Assembly: GCA_937925645.1 (NCBI GenBank)
Contig: CALAMB010000035.1
Span: 1-51,772, forward strand
Length of the DNA: 51,772 nucleotides
Source of the DNA: an uncultured Acidobacteriota bacterium
GTDB taxonomy: Bacteria; Acidobacteriota; JAAYUB01
Direction: 5' to 3'
This document shows positions 1 through 8,281 of this stretch, in pieces. A program made the translations under genes and the position numbers. A model generated the notes under the pieces. It was not told where the DNA came from and made no database searches. It saw only the letters and a program-made list of their open reading frames with translations. Positions within the stretch are counted from its first letter, which is position 1. The number at the start of each line of letters is the position of its first letter.

Positions 1-485
1 CAGAGCCGCGCCGGGTCGAACGCCTGCCCCCAGCCCGCCTGGCCCGTGGCCGCGTGGCCGAGTTGCATCCCCGCCACCGCCCCGTGGGCGGCGTAGGCCA
101 GGTTGGAGAAAATCGCCCGCGTCCCGTCGCCCACTTCTCGCAGCGTCCCGCCGTTCTGGTATTCCCACGCCACCGCCTGCCCCGACGGGTAGACCATCGC
201 CCGCAGGTTGCCCTGCCGGTCGTAGGCGTCCTGGCCCGGATCGGTCGCGGTGTAAGCGGTCACGAACTCCTCGCCCGCCACCGTATCCTCATCCACCAGG
301 GTGCCGAACCGCTCCGCCTTCTCCTCCGGCAGCCCCTGCCAGTTGTAGCGGACGAACCGCTCCACCGCCACCGCGCCGGGGTCCAGCCCGTACGTCGTCC
401 GGTCGTGGGTCAGGCGCCCCCAGGCGAAGTCGCCCGGGTGCCCGGCCGGCGGGGCGGCCACGGCACCGGGTAACTGATCGGCCAA
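1..485 (-). CDS. RHS/YD-repeat protein fragment, runs off the left edge
   Basis: Read on the minus strand, this frame carries typical YD-repeat sequence: GDFAWGRLTHDRT, then VRYNWQGLPEEK, then YDRQGNLRAMVYPSG followed by AWEYQNGG. Such repeats build the hollow RHS shell that encloses a C-terminal toxin. The frame is open up to a TGA at 558-560 with no ATG. A TTG at 483-485 is the only plausible start seen, and no convincing ribosome site precedes it. The protein would continue past base 1, so its toxin tip is not visible. The flanking bases 599-740 are a decayed RHS core (separate entry), so this may be part of one broken gene rather than an expressed one. The RHS identity is seen in the sequence; expression is doubtful. 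Confidence 0.55.
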   Translation of the reverse strand, partial: MADQLPGAVAAPPAGHPGDFAWGRLTHDRTTYGLDPGAVAVERFVRYNWQGLPEEKAERFGTLVDEDTVAGEEFVTAYTATDPGQDAYDRQGNLRAMVYPSGQAVAWEYQNGGTLREVGDGTRAIFSNLAYAAHGAVAGMQLGHAATGQAGWGQAFDPARL

Positions 486-598
486 GACGCCGGCAGTGCT
501 CGCGGTGGCAATGCTGCCCGATGGTGCGGCAGTACCCGAAGCGAGATGCCTTTGCCATCATCGGGGACATTGGCACCGGCGGTCAGGTGACCGTGGAG

Positions 599-740
599 CC
601 CAGGGCGTCGAGGTGGTAACAGGCGAGGCCTGGGGCTCGGGGCTCGGTTCGACCATCTCGGCGGCCAGGAGCGCTTTGCCTTAGAGGTACTGGCGCATCT
701 TCAGCAGCGCGTCAGGATCGGTCGGCTGTGCCGGGGGCGG
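599..740 (-). pseudogene. Decayed RHS core remnant
   Basis: The minus strand encodes TDPDALLKMRQYL, a stop, then GKALLAAE, and after a frame change CYHLDALGSTVT. This matches, in the same order, DGLLKARQYLYGTTLLAAE and CYHLAALGSIVN of the longer RHS protein at 1586-3271. The tyrosine codon TAC of the longer copy is TAA here (681-683). A frameshift lies near 615-640, and a further TGA follows. At least three lesions therefore make this a dead copy. Upstream of it on the same strand (740-863) is AT-richer sequence unlike RHS that happens to be open. Confidence 0.65.
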
Positions 741-923
741 ACGCAGCCAGCGCGCTGGTTGTCTGCACAATTTCATGCACGGATAAACATGTTCACTGGC
801 GGACTGAAATTCAGCAAATGACAACTCGAAGAACAGAAAATTAGAGCCGTAAACAGAGAGCAAACAATAAGCATGAACCGCGAAAACGATAATTATTATT
901 GATTTCAGATCTCCTTTTTCCCC

Positions 924-1589
924 TCAGTACTTCAATCCTTTCATACCAAAACCGCTGCCCTTTTCTATGGGCATGAACCAGAAGTTTGTAAACTTGAACT
1001 TGCTGACAACCGAGTAGATTTTCTCCGTGCAGAAAAAAGCGGCCGGAGACAAGTCGGTTGTGAAAAGGTTAGATCCATTCCAGGATTTTTCCTTAAAAAC
1101 GAACGGCCAAACCGCAGAATGCTGCTTTATGTGTGTGGCAGACACATCTTCACTCCGGCGGCCACAAGTGGGGCAGAAAGAAACGCCAATAAAACCGCTA
1201 GCTACAAAATCAAGCTCTGCTCCTTTCATTACTGACCCATCGAACCAGAAGTATTTTGGTGCTGGAGAGCTTTCAAGCCTCTTTGGTAAATTGCCGGTGA
1301 TTACAATTGGGTGGCAATGAGGTTCGATCAATTGAACTTCTATCCAGGCAGCGATTGTTCTTTCCGATACGATAAACAGCGGCTCTGCTCCACATCCCAA
1401 CGCATCAGGCCATTTCGTGCCCTTTTTTTGATCCAATTCAACTTCGATGGTGCTTTTAGGTTCAGTACCGCCACAACCGCATGTTGGGCAAGGGGGAATG
1501 ATAGTCAATCCTTTGATAATTGATTGAACCCAAGGAAAACCAATATTATGGAAAGAGTTATGAGAAATCCTAAAAGATGTGTAATTCAC
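924..1589 (-). CDS. Double-CxxCG motif protein, putative immunity protein to the RHS tip
   Basis: This 221-residue protein begins with an ATG that overlaps the stop of the RHS gene by four bases (ATGA), so the two are co-translated. It has two CPTC motifs, at residues 34-37 and 139-142, each followed by glycine. That spacing is the signature of the Gmx_para_CXXCG (double-CXXCG) family known as paralogous sets in myxobacteria, where I recall members sitting beside secreted lipoprotein toxins. No signal peptide or membrane segment is seen, so it should be cytoplasmic, where an immunity protein would act. Its bases are clearly AT-richer than the surrounding chromosome, as expected for a recently acquired cargo gene. 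The immunity role is inferred from position, overlap and family. Confidence 0.7.
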   Translation of the reverse strand: MNYTSFRISHNSFHNIGFPWVQSIIKGLTIIPPCPTCGCGGTEPKSTIEVELDQKKGTKWPDALGCGAEPLFIVSERTIAAWIEVQLIEPHCHPIVITGNLPKRLESSPAPKYFWFDGSVMKGAELDFVASGFIGVSFCPTCGRRSEDVSATHIKQHSAVWPFVFKEKSWNGSNLFTTDLSPAAFFCTEKIYSVVSKFKFTNFWFMPIEKGSGFGMKGLKY

Positions 1590-3271
1590 TGAAACCTCGG
1601 GTCCTGGCGGAGTTGATTCGTTTTGTTTATGACGTCATCGTAGGATGGATTTCTATTGGTTTCAAAGAATTGTCTCCATTCATCATTAAAGGCCTTGCTC
1701 CATTTTTGGTGATTACCAACAGGGCCGCCTTCAACCCAACGGCCAAATCGCGGATCTTCGATATTGAATCCTGCTTTTTTAAATTGGTCACGCAACGACT
1801 GGGGCATGTCGTGATGAGCTTGAGGCTTCGTCATGCTTGAAGGTTTTGGCCCTAGGTTTTCCTTCAGTGGTTTAATTTGACCAGGAGGAAGTTCTGCAAT
1901 TGGCTTTTGCCCCGGGGGTAAAGCCTTCATTCCCCCGTTTTTGGCTTGGCCTTCCCCAACTGGGGTTTTCGCAGTCAAAGAGCCTGTGGTTTCGTTTACT
2001 GAACTTGGCTCTGCCGTTGTCCTTGCGCCACCGCCAGGATTCCTCGGTGCGCTCTTTTCAATGATCGTTTCGGCCTGGGCTGTTGCAGACCGTGAGGCCG
2101 AAGACGTTTCCTCCGTCGGAATCGTCCCTTTCGCCCTCGGCACTATTGTAGCATCTTCCACCCACACTTGGTCGTCCACCGCCCGGCCACCGACGCGTTG
2201 ATGGACTCTGCCACCTCCACCGCCCCGACCGGAATTAGCGGACGATTCCGCCATCTTGAGGAAGGCGGCTCCCCCGACAATATTGCCGCTCAGCCGGGAC
2301 ATGCGGCGATTGAATTCGTCGTATCCGATCCAACCCGCCCGGTACGCGCGGTATTGCCCGATCATCGCCTCGCTGATGCCCCCCAAACCCAGCGTCGCCA
2401 GGTTGGCCTCCAGACTGTACAGACCCTCCAGCCCGGTGGTCAGGCGGGATGTGCCAGCAGCCAGGCGGGCCTGTTGGGCACGCGCAGTCATGCTATGAAA
2501 GCGCAGATGTTCGGCATACATCGGATAGTCGGCGGTGGTCTGGTGAATGGCAACTCCGCCCATGATCACCATATCCACAGCCAGATTGACCGGTTCGGCC
2601 ACCACCTCGCCGAGCCCGGTGAGAAACTCCACCGTGGCGTCCTTGACACTGATACACCCGGTTAGATCCCGGTAGGTCAACGGGCTGCTGTTAGCGTACA
2701 GGTAGCGGTGCAGACTGGTTGGCGTCTCAATGTCACCGAGATAGGCATCTGCAGTTGAGAATCGTCCGATCTCGGGATCGAAAAACCGGGCTTTGAAGTA
2801 ACAGAGGCCGGTTTCGGGGTCGAATTCGTGCCCAGTGTATGTGAGCCGGTTGAAATCCTGGGTAAAGGCGGACTGGATATCGTCGAGGTAGTACTCCCAG
2901 GCGTAGAATCCGTTTTCGTCCAGGTCAGGCCAAGCGCTGCAAGCGCCGTCGACATCCAGTTCGCGGTAGTTGCCCCAGGCGTCGTAGAGGTAGGACTGTT
3001 CAACTGCCCCACTATCGTCAGTCAGATTGACAATGGAGCCCAGAGCAGCGAGGTGGTAGCAGACGAGGATCGGGGCTGGGGGCTCGAGGCTCGGGTCGAA
3101 AGATTCGGCGGCGAGGAGCGTTGTGCCGTAGAGGTACTGTCGCGCCTTGAGCAGGCCGTCGGGGGCTGCCGGATCGATGGGATCAGGCGGTCCGTCCGGG
3201 TCGGGCGCGTACTCGGCCAGCACCGCCGCCCCGTCGTAGACATATAGCCGGTTATCGGACCCATTTTCCAA
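1586..3271 (-). CDS. N-terminally truncated RHS protein with AHH-type nuclease-like C-terminus
   Basis: The 561-residue product starts abruptly inside the last YD repeats (RLYVYDGAAVLAEY). The RHS core follows at about residues 146-205, with TGHEFDPETGLCYFKARF, then FDPEIGRFSTADAY, and the terminal DLTG that replaces the usual DPxG cleavage motif. Residues 206-480 are a linker with a hydrophobic stretch and Pro/Lys/Gly-rich sequence. The last 77 residues contain AHHDMP (His486, His487), a further His521 and the pattern W..fN..W..FF, which resembles AHH-type HNH/endonuclease VII toxins. The start used is TTG, because the frame reaches a TAA about 50 bases upstream. Normal RHS proteins exceed 1000 residues, so the shell is missing. 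It may be an orphan tip cassette or a truncated gene. The nuclease call rests on motif resemblance. Confidence 0.7.
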   Translation of the reverse strand: MENGSDNRLYVYDGAAVLAEYAPDPDGPPDPIDPAAPDGLLKARQYLYGTTLLAAESFDPSLEPPAPILVCYHLAALGSIVNLTDDSGAVEQSYLYDAWGNYRELDVDGACSAWPDLDENGFYAWEYYLDDIQSAFTQDFNRLTYTGHEFDPETGLCYFKARFFDPEIGRFSTADAYLGDIETPTSLHRYLYANSSPLTYRDLTGCISVKDATVEFLTGLGEVVAEPVNLAVDMVIMGGVAIHQTTADYPMYAEHLRFHSMTARAQQARLAAGTSRLTTGLEGLYSLEANLATLGLGGISEAMIGQYRAYRAGWIGYDEFNRRMSRLSGNIVGGAAFLKMAESSANSGRGGGGGRVHQRVGGRAVDDQVWVEDATIVPRAKGTIPTEETSSASRSATAQAETIIEKSAPRNPGGGARTTAEPSSVNETTGSLTAKTPVGEGQAKNGGMKALPPGQKPIAELPPGQIKPLKENLGPKPSSMTKPQAHHDMPQSLRDQFKKAGFNIEDPRFGRWVEGGPVGNHQKWSKAFNDEWRQFFETNRNPSYDDVINKTNQLRQDPRFQ

Positions 3272-3335
3272 AGATACTGGAATTGCGGGTCGATAGCGAT
3301 AACCGTATTACATTGTAAATAATATATTTAGAATG

Positions 3336-3359
3336 ACCATGGCAGTGAATGGCCATGGT
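3336..3359. repeat. Perfect 8-bp inverted repeat in AT-rich spacer
   Basis: ACCATGGC (3336-3343) and GCCATGGT (3352-3359) are exact inverted repeats around an 8-base loop. They lie between the end of the sigma-54 activator gene and the truncated 5' edge of the RHS gene. No T-run follows on the minus strand, so it is a weak terminator candidate at best. It could equally be a remnant of a recombination site at the edge of the RHS cassette. Confidence 0.4.
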
Positions 3360-3492
3360 TTAATCAAAGGTTGATTATGTAAACATAAATGCCTGCATTT
3401 GGAGATACTAAAAGTCATCGCGCATGGCGATTGATGGCGTCAGCATAGTTCAAAATGGATATGAAAATCGGAGTCGAATGGATCCGCCCGGG

Positions 3493-4851
3493 TCACGGGA
3501 GCGGGATGCCGAGCTGGCGCAGCTTGCGGTACAGTCCGCTGCGGTCCATGTCGAGCTCCCGGGCGGTCTGGGCGAGATTGCCGCGGTTGCGATGGATGGC
3601 GGCCTGGAGATACTGCCGTTCGAACGCCTCGCGCGCCGACTGAAACGTCGCCGGCCCGGCCGCCGCGTCCGAAGCCGTCTGGACCTGGCCGTAAATCGAC
3701 GCCGGCAGGTCGTAGACGCCGATCTCCTGCCCTCCCTGGACGATGATCAGCCGCTCCACGGTGTTTTTCAGCTCGCGGACGTTGCCCGGCCAGTCGTAGC
3801 GGCCCAGGATATCCATCGCCTCCGGCTTGAAGCGGCGCGCCTTCTTGCCGTAGAGCCGGGTGTATTCATCGAGAAAATGCTCCGCCAGCACGGGGATGTC
3901 CTCGCGCCGCTCGCGGAGCGGGACGATCTCGACGGGGACGACGTTGAGCCGGTAGAACAGGTCCGCGCGAAAGCGCCCCGCGTCGATCAGCGCGGTGAGA
4001 TCCTGGTTCGTGGCGGCGATCACCCGCACATCCAGCTCCATGGGCTGATTGCAGCCCAGGGGCTCGATCTTCTCCTCCTCGAGCACGCGCAGCACCTTGG
4101 CCTGGACCTTCAGGCTCATGTCGCCCACTTCATCCAGGAAAAGGGTGCCCTCGTGCGCTTCCTCGAACTTGCCGCGCTTGTCCTCCGCGGCGCCGGTGAA
4201 CGCGCCCTTGCGATAGCCGAACAGCTCGCTCTCGATGAGGTCGTCGGGGATGGCGGCGCAGTTGATCTCCACGAACTTCTTGTGGCGGCGGTGGCTTTTC
4301 TCGTGGATGAGCCGGGCCAGCAGCTCCTTCCCCGTTCCGTTTTCGCCGAAGATGAGGACGCGGCCGGCGGTGGGGGCGATGACGTCGATCTGTTTTCGCA
4401 GCGCCAGAATGGGAATGGACTGTCCCACCATCTCGTAACGGCGCACGTAGCGCTCGCGCAACTCCCGGTTCTCCTCCTCCAGCTCCCGGTGTTTGAGCGC
4501 GTTCTTGACCATCACCAGGGTTTTCTCGAGGGAGAGCGGTTTCTCAAGAAAATCGTAGGCACCCAGCCGCACGGCCCGGACCGCCATCTCGATGGTGCCG
4601 TGGCCGGAGATCACCAGGACCGCGCCGGTAAACGGCGTCTGCCAGATCCGCTCCAGCACCTCCAGTCCGTCCATGCCCGGGAGCCACACGTCAAGCAGCA
4701 CCAGGTCGTACAGGGTGGTGCGCACCTTCTCCAGGCATTCTTCCCCGGTGGCGACTGCGTCGACGCGGTACCCCTCGTCGCGGAGGATGCCCGACAGCGA
4801 CGCGCGCACGCCCGCCTCGTCGTCCACTACCAGCAGCCGTTCCCTTGGCAT
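3493..4851 (-). CDS. Sigma-54-dependent response regulator, NtrC/NtrX type
   Basis: This 452-residue activator has three domains. The receiver domain (1-120) has acidic Asp10/Asp11, phosphoacceptor Asp54 in LLDVWLPGMDG and Lys104. The AAA+ domain (about 140-380) has Walker A GENGTGKE at 169-176, the sigma-54 contact loop GAFTGA at 216-221 and Walker B ending LFLDE near 240. The C-terminal Fis-type helix-turn-helix ends in RSGLYRKLRQLGI. Phosphorylation should drive oligomerisation and ATP-dependent opening of sigma-54 promoters. The ATG is preceded by GGGAGAG. It is the last gene of a minus-strand run after YceI and the GGT-family gene. No partner histidine kinase is in the window. The receiver looks most like NtrX, but the regulon cannot be inferred. 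Confidence 0.92.
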   Translation of the reverse strand: MPRERLLVVDDEAGVRASLSGILRDEGYRVDAVATGEECLEKVRTTLYDLVLLDVWLPGMDGLEVLERIWQTPFTGAVLVISGHGTIEMAVRAVRLGAYDFLEKPLSLEKTLVMVKNALKHRELEEENRELRERYVRRYEMVGQSIPILALRKQIDVIAPTAGRVLIFGENGTGKELLARLIHEKSHRRHKKFVEINCAAIPDDLIESELFGYRKGAFTGAAEDKRGKFEEAHEGTLFLDEVGDMSLKVQAKVLRVLEEEKIEPLGCNQPMELDVRVIAATNQDLTALIDAGRFRADLFYRLNVVPVEIVPLRERREDIPVLAEHFLDEYTRLYGKKARRFKPEAMDILGRYDWPGNVRELKNTVERLIIVQGGQEIGVYDLPASIYGQVQTASDAAAGPATFQSAREAFERQYLQAAIHRNRGNLAQTARELDMDRSGLYRKLRQLGIPLP

Positions 4852-4905
4852 GAATCTCTCCCGGTGCAGTCAGGACAATCAGTTTAACCGACCGGCGCCG
4901 GCGGA

Positions 4906-6675
4906 TCAATAGCCGATGGCGGCGCCGTCACTTCGCGATTCGCTGCCGCCGAAGAGCACGCCGCGGCGGCTGTCGATCCGGATCCCCTGGTAGCCGCCGT
5001 AGCCGCCCCGCCCCGTCGCCACCCGGTGGCCGCGGGCAACGAGCTCGCGGACCACCTCCGGCGCGATGCCGCTTTCCAGAAACACGGTGCCGCCATCGCC
5101 CATGCGCTCGCCGCCGGCGGGATCGGTGCTCCCCTCGTGGCGCCAGCGCGGCGCGTCGCCGGCTTCCTGGACGTTCATCCCAAAATCGATGAGGTTGCAG
5201 AGCACTTGGACGTGCCCCTGGGGCTGCATGTCGCCGCCCATCACGCCGAAGGAGAACACCGGCTCGTTGTCCCGGGTGACGAAACCGGGAATGATGGTAT
5301 GGAAGGGCCGCTTGCCCGGAGCGATGACGTTGGGATGGCCCGGCTCCAGGCTGAAGAGGGCGCCCCGATCGTGGAGGCAGAAGCCCAGGCCGTCGGGCAC
5401 CATGCCCGAGCCGAAGCCCATGTAGTTGCTCTGGATGAGAGCCACCGCGTTGAGGTCCTTGTCCACCACCGTCAGGAACACCGTGTCGCCGTGGCGCAAG
5501 GCGGCATCAGCGCGCGGGGCGATCTTCCGGCTGGCCGCCAGCGGATTGAACAGCTTCATCCGCTCGGCCACATAGTCGTCCGACAGCAGGCGCGCCACGG
5601 GCACCTCGGCGAAGCGGGGATCGGCGTAGAGGTCCGCGCGGTCTTCGTACACGATCTTCTTGACTTCGATCTGAGTGTGAAGGTATTCGACGGAATTGTG
5701 CCCCATGGCCTTGAGATCCACCCGTTCCAGCATGCGCAACATCTGGAGGACCGCCAGCCCCTGCCCGTTGGGCGGCAGCTCCCAGACCTGGTACCCGCGG
5801 TAGTTCACCGCGAGCGGCTCCACCCATTCGCTGTGGTAGTTCTCGAAATCCGCCTTGGCAAAAAAGCCGCCCACCTGCCCCGAGTAGGCCACGATCCGTT
5901 CGGCGATCTCGCCGCGATAGTAGGCGTCGCGCCCCTTTTCGGCCAGCAGCCGATAGGTCCGGGCCAGTTCGGGATTGCGGAAGATGTCACCCTGCCGGGG
6001 GGCCTGACCGCCCGGAGCGAACAGCTTCTGGAAGTTGTCCCGATCCTTGAACGCCCGGACGCCGCGGCCCCAGTAGTACGCGATCAACTCGGACAGCGGG
6101 AAGCCCTCGTCCGCATACCCGATGGCCGGCTGGAGCACGTCGCGCATCGGCAGACGGCCGAACTTGCCGTGGAGCGCGAACCAGCCGTCCACGCAGCCGG
6201 GCACCGTCCAGGGGAGCGGGCCATATGCCGGCATCCGCCGGATGCCCTTGTCCTGAAAATGCTTCAGCGTCAGGGCGCCGGGGGCGGGTCCGCTGGCGTT
6301 CAGTCCGTACAACCGCTTTGCGCCGTTGTCCCATACCAGGGCGAACAGGTCCCCGCCGACGCCGGCGCCGGTGGGTTCCATCAAACCGAGGGCCGCGTTC
6401 ACCGCGATGGCGGCATCGACGGCCGACCCGCCCCGCTTGAGCACATCGATGCCGATCTGGGCGGCCAGCGGCTGGCTGGTGGCCACCATGCCGTGAGTAC
6501 CGACCACCTCGGAGCGAGTGGCGAACATCCGGCCCGTCACGCGGTCGGCCGCCCGTGTCCCGGGCGCCCACAGGAACCAAACGGCGACGGCCGCCAGAAC
6601 GACGGCCGTCACCATGAACACATGCTTCCGATTATTTTGCGATGCGCGCGACTCAGGCTGGAGCGCCGAGGACAT
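4906..6675 (-). CDS. Gamma-glutamyltransferase-family Ntn hydrolase
   Basis: This 589-residue protein has an N-terminal hydrophobic segment (about 18-36) ending TRAAD, which fits an exported or membrane-anchored protein. The GGT fold follows, with GGSAVDAAIA near 82-91 and PTGAGVGGD near 101-109. Autocleavage should occur before Thr398 in GDTVFLTVVDKD; this Thr lines up with the catalytic Thr391 of E. coli GGT. The Arg of the classical glutamate-binding loop (REMAP-like) is replaced by LNASGPAP, as in GGT-like hydrolases and acylases, so gamma-glutamyl transfer is not certain. The ATG follows GGAGGTGG by a few bases. The gene lies 29 bases after the YceI gene and 54 before the sigma-54 activator, probably on one transcript. 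Confidence 0.88.
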   Translation of the reverse strand: MSSALQPESRASQNNRKHVFMVTAVVLAAVAVWFLWAPGTRAADRVTGRMFATRSEVVGTHGMVATSQPLAAQIGIDVLKRGGSAVDAAIAVNAALGLMEPTGAGVGGDLFALVWDNGAKRLYGLNASGPAPGALTLKHFQDKGIRRMPAYGPLPWTVPGCVDGWFALHGKFGRLPMRDVLQPAIGYADEGFPLSELIAYYWGRGVRAFKDRDNFQKLFAPGGQAPRQGDIFRNPELARTYRLLAEKGRDAYYRGEIAERIVAYSGQVGGFFAKADFENYHSEWVEPLAVNYRGYQVWELPPNGQGLAVLQMLRMLERVDLKAMGHNSVEYLHTQIEVKKIVYEDRADLYADPRFAEVPVARLLSDDYVAERMKLFNPLAASRKIAPRADAALRHGDTVFLTVVDKDLNAVALIQSNYMGFGSGMVPDGLGFCLHDRGALFSLEPGHPNVIAPGKRPFHTIIPGFVTRDNEPVFSFGVMGGDMQPQGHVQVLCNLIDFGMNVQEAGDAPRWRHEGSTDPAGGERMGDGGTVFLESGIAPEVVRELVARGHRVATGRGGYGGYQGIRIDSRRGVLFGGSESRSDGAAIGY

Positions 6676-6704
6676 AGAACCACCTCCGGACGGGGATGGC
6701 GCTA

Positions 6705-7292
6705 TTATTTCACCTGCACCCCCTGGATGTCCAGATCCACGGTTACTTCCTCGCCCACCACGACACCACCGGCATCCAGGGCGCGGCTCCAGGAGACGCC
6801 GTAGTCCATGCGGTTCAATTTCACCCTGCCCTGAACGCCCAGCCGGGTCTTGCCCTGCATGTCCTTCATCTTTCCCAGGATCTCGAACGGGATGTTCACC
6901 GTTTTCGCGACACCGCGCATGGTGAGCTTGCCGGTGGCCACGTAGCCGTCTCCCTTCCTGACCACCTGGGCGCTCTTGAAGGTGATGTCCGGATAGGTGG
7001 CCGCGTCGAAGAAATCGGGATTGCGCAGATGCTCGTCACGCTTCTCGTTGGCCGTGTCGATGCTCGCCACTTTGATGGTCACGTTCACCGACGACTTCGT
7101 GATGTCCTCGGGATCGTAGACGATGGTCCCCTCAAACGTGTTGAAGCTGCCCCTCACATTCGACAGCATCATATAGCGCACGGTGAAGTCCACGCTGCTG
7201 TGCACCGGATCGATGGTGTAGGTCTCGGCGGCGCCCAGTACCGGAGCCGCTACCATCACCAACGCCACAAATCCCAAAAGTAGCCTGTTCAT
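6705..7292 (-). CDS. YceI-family periplasmic lipid-binding protein
   Basis: The product has a signal peptide (NRLLLGFVALVMVAAPVLGA) followed by a full YceI lipocalin-like barrel: YTIDPVHSSVDFTVRYM, then FEGTIVYD, IDTANEKRDEHLR, FFDAATYPDITF, and a C-terminal strand VDLDIQGVQV. YceI proteins bind polyisoprenoid or other amphiphilic ligands in the periplasm. The start is taken as ATG at 7292, six bases inside a TTG-initiated longer frame, because GGAGG sits correctly spaced before this ATG. The mature protein is about 170 residues, usual for the family. The gene is divergent from the lipoprotein gene at 7656 and heads the run that includes the GGT-family enzyme. Its physiological ligand cannot be told. 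Confidence 0.9.
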   Translation of the reverse strand: MNRLLLGFVALVMVAAPVLGAAETYTIDPVHSSVDFTVRYMMLSNVRGSFNTFEGTIVYDPEDITKSSVNVTIKVASIDTANEKRDEHLRNPDFFDAATYPDITFKSAQVVRKGDGYVATGKLTMRGVAKTVNIPFEILGKMKDMQGKTRLGVQGRVKLNRMDYGVSWSRALDAGGVVVGEEVTVDLDIQGVQVK

Positions 7293-7655
7293 GACCAACC
7301 TCCACGTATGTTCTTCTGGCTTTGCTCCGTCATTCGACGCAGCTCCGGTTTAGATATTCCCAACCGTCTCCGGGATTCAGGGCGCCGCACTTTGCCCCTT
7401 GACAGCCGCGGTCGCCGGGAGTAGTATCCGCTGTCCTATTTGTTCTCAACAGTCTATAGATGTTTCCTCCATGGAGGCGTACTGGTGTTCCACCGGTGCA
7501 TCTCCGATCCCCCGTCAATACGAGAGACCGGTCCTGCATCGGCGTGAGGCACAGGTGAAGGCGCGCGGCGCCGCTGAGTAGCCAGTGTTTTGCGCGACTT
7601 CGACCTTTGTGCATTAGAAGACAAGGTTCCCAATTCATATCTCAAGGAGTGTCGC
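7293..7655. other. Divergent intergenic region with long leader
   Basis: No convincing gene lies in these roughly 360 bases; open frames here have no family features. It holds a strong plus-strand promoter (7399-7427) and an apparent leader of about 220 bases before the lipoprotein start. Within the leader is a 12-base perfect palindrome, CCTCCATGGAGG (7466-7477), and a GGTG/CACC-rich stretch that could fold. No known riboswitch class was recognised. Confidence 0.5.
7399..7427 (+). promoter_or_regulatory. Sigma-70-type promoter for the lipoprotein gene
   Basis: A perfect -35 TTGACA (7399-7404), a 17-base spacer and the -10 hexamer TAGTAT (7422-7427) point toward the lipoprotein at 7656. Transcription would begin near 7434. 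This is one of the best promoter matches in the window and fits an abundant envelope lipoprotein. Confidence 0.6.
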
Positions 7656-8249
7656 ATGCGTAAACTGTTGATTGCCGCCCTGTCCGTTCTGGCCCTGATC
7701 GTCCTGGCCGGTTGCGCCAGCGTGCCCCAGGCCGAGATCGACGCCGCCACCGCCGCCCTGACCGAGGCGAAGTCCGCCGGCGCCGATGTGTACGCCGCCG
7801 AGTCCCTCCAGGCGACCCTGGACAAGGAGTCCGCCCTCAACGCCGAGCTGGCCACCCAGGAGGGCAATTTCTTCAAGTCTTACGACCTGACCGCGCAGTT
7901 GGCCGGCGAATTGAAGCAACTGGCCGAAAAGGCCAAGGTCGACGCCGTTGCCGGCAAGGAACAGGCCAAGCTGGACGCCGAGGCCGCCATCACCGCCACC
8001 GAGGCCGCCATCACCGCCGCCCAGGAAGCCCTGAAGACCGCCCCCAAGGGCAAGGGCAGCGCCGCGGACCTGGCCGCCATGACCGGTGACGTGGAAGCCG
8101 CCGTCAACGCCATCGCCGAATGCAAGACCATGATGGGCGAAGAGAAGTACCTCGATGTCAAGACCAAGGCCGAGAGCGCCAAGGCGCAGGCGGACAAGGT
8201 CGTGGCCGACATCCAAGCCGCCATCGAGATGAAGCGGGGCCGCAAGTAG
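7656..8249 (+). CDS. Alanine-rich helical lipoprotein (DUF4398-like) ending in Arg-Lys
   Basis: This 197-residue protein has a lipoprotein signal with lipobox LAGC and Cys20 as lipidation site. The mature part is almost entirely Ala/Glu/Lys/Asp-rich helix with heptad-like spacing. The first part (PQAEIDAATAALTEAKSAGA, then YAAESLQATL) matches the style of DUF4398 helical repeats. The protein ends MKRGRK with lysine as the very last residue, like Braun lipoprotein, whose C-terminal Lys is linked to peptidoglycan by L,D-transpeptidases. Two L,D-transpeptidase genes follow directly. The ATG is preceded by AAGGAG. It is flanked by a strong promoter and an intrinsic terminator, so it is mainly monocistronic. 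The tether role is inference; the lipoprotein and helical nature are visible. Confidence 0.82.
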   Translation: MRKLLIAALSVLALIVLAGCASVPQAEIDAATAALTEAKSAGADVYAAESLQATLDKESALNAELATQEGNFFKSYDLTAQLAGELKQLAEKAKVDAVAGKEQAKLDAEAAITATEAAITAAQEALKTAPKGKGSAADLAAMTGDVEAAVNAIAECKTMMGEEKYLDVKTKAESAKAQADKVVADIQAAIEMKRGRK

Positions 8250-8281
8250 TCCCGATTCACCGACCGTCGGATAATTCAGCG

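Noticed and set aside
3424..6804. Long plus-strand frames opposite the sigma-54 activator and the GGT-family gene.
   Set aside because: They mirror the codon bias of the real minus-strand genes and have no ribosome sites or recognisable domains.
7330..7638. A 102-codon minus-strand frame in the intergenic region before the lipoprotein gene.
   Set aside because: It has no ribosome site or family features and overlaps the strong plus-strand promoter and leader.
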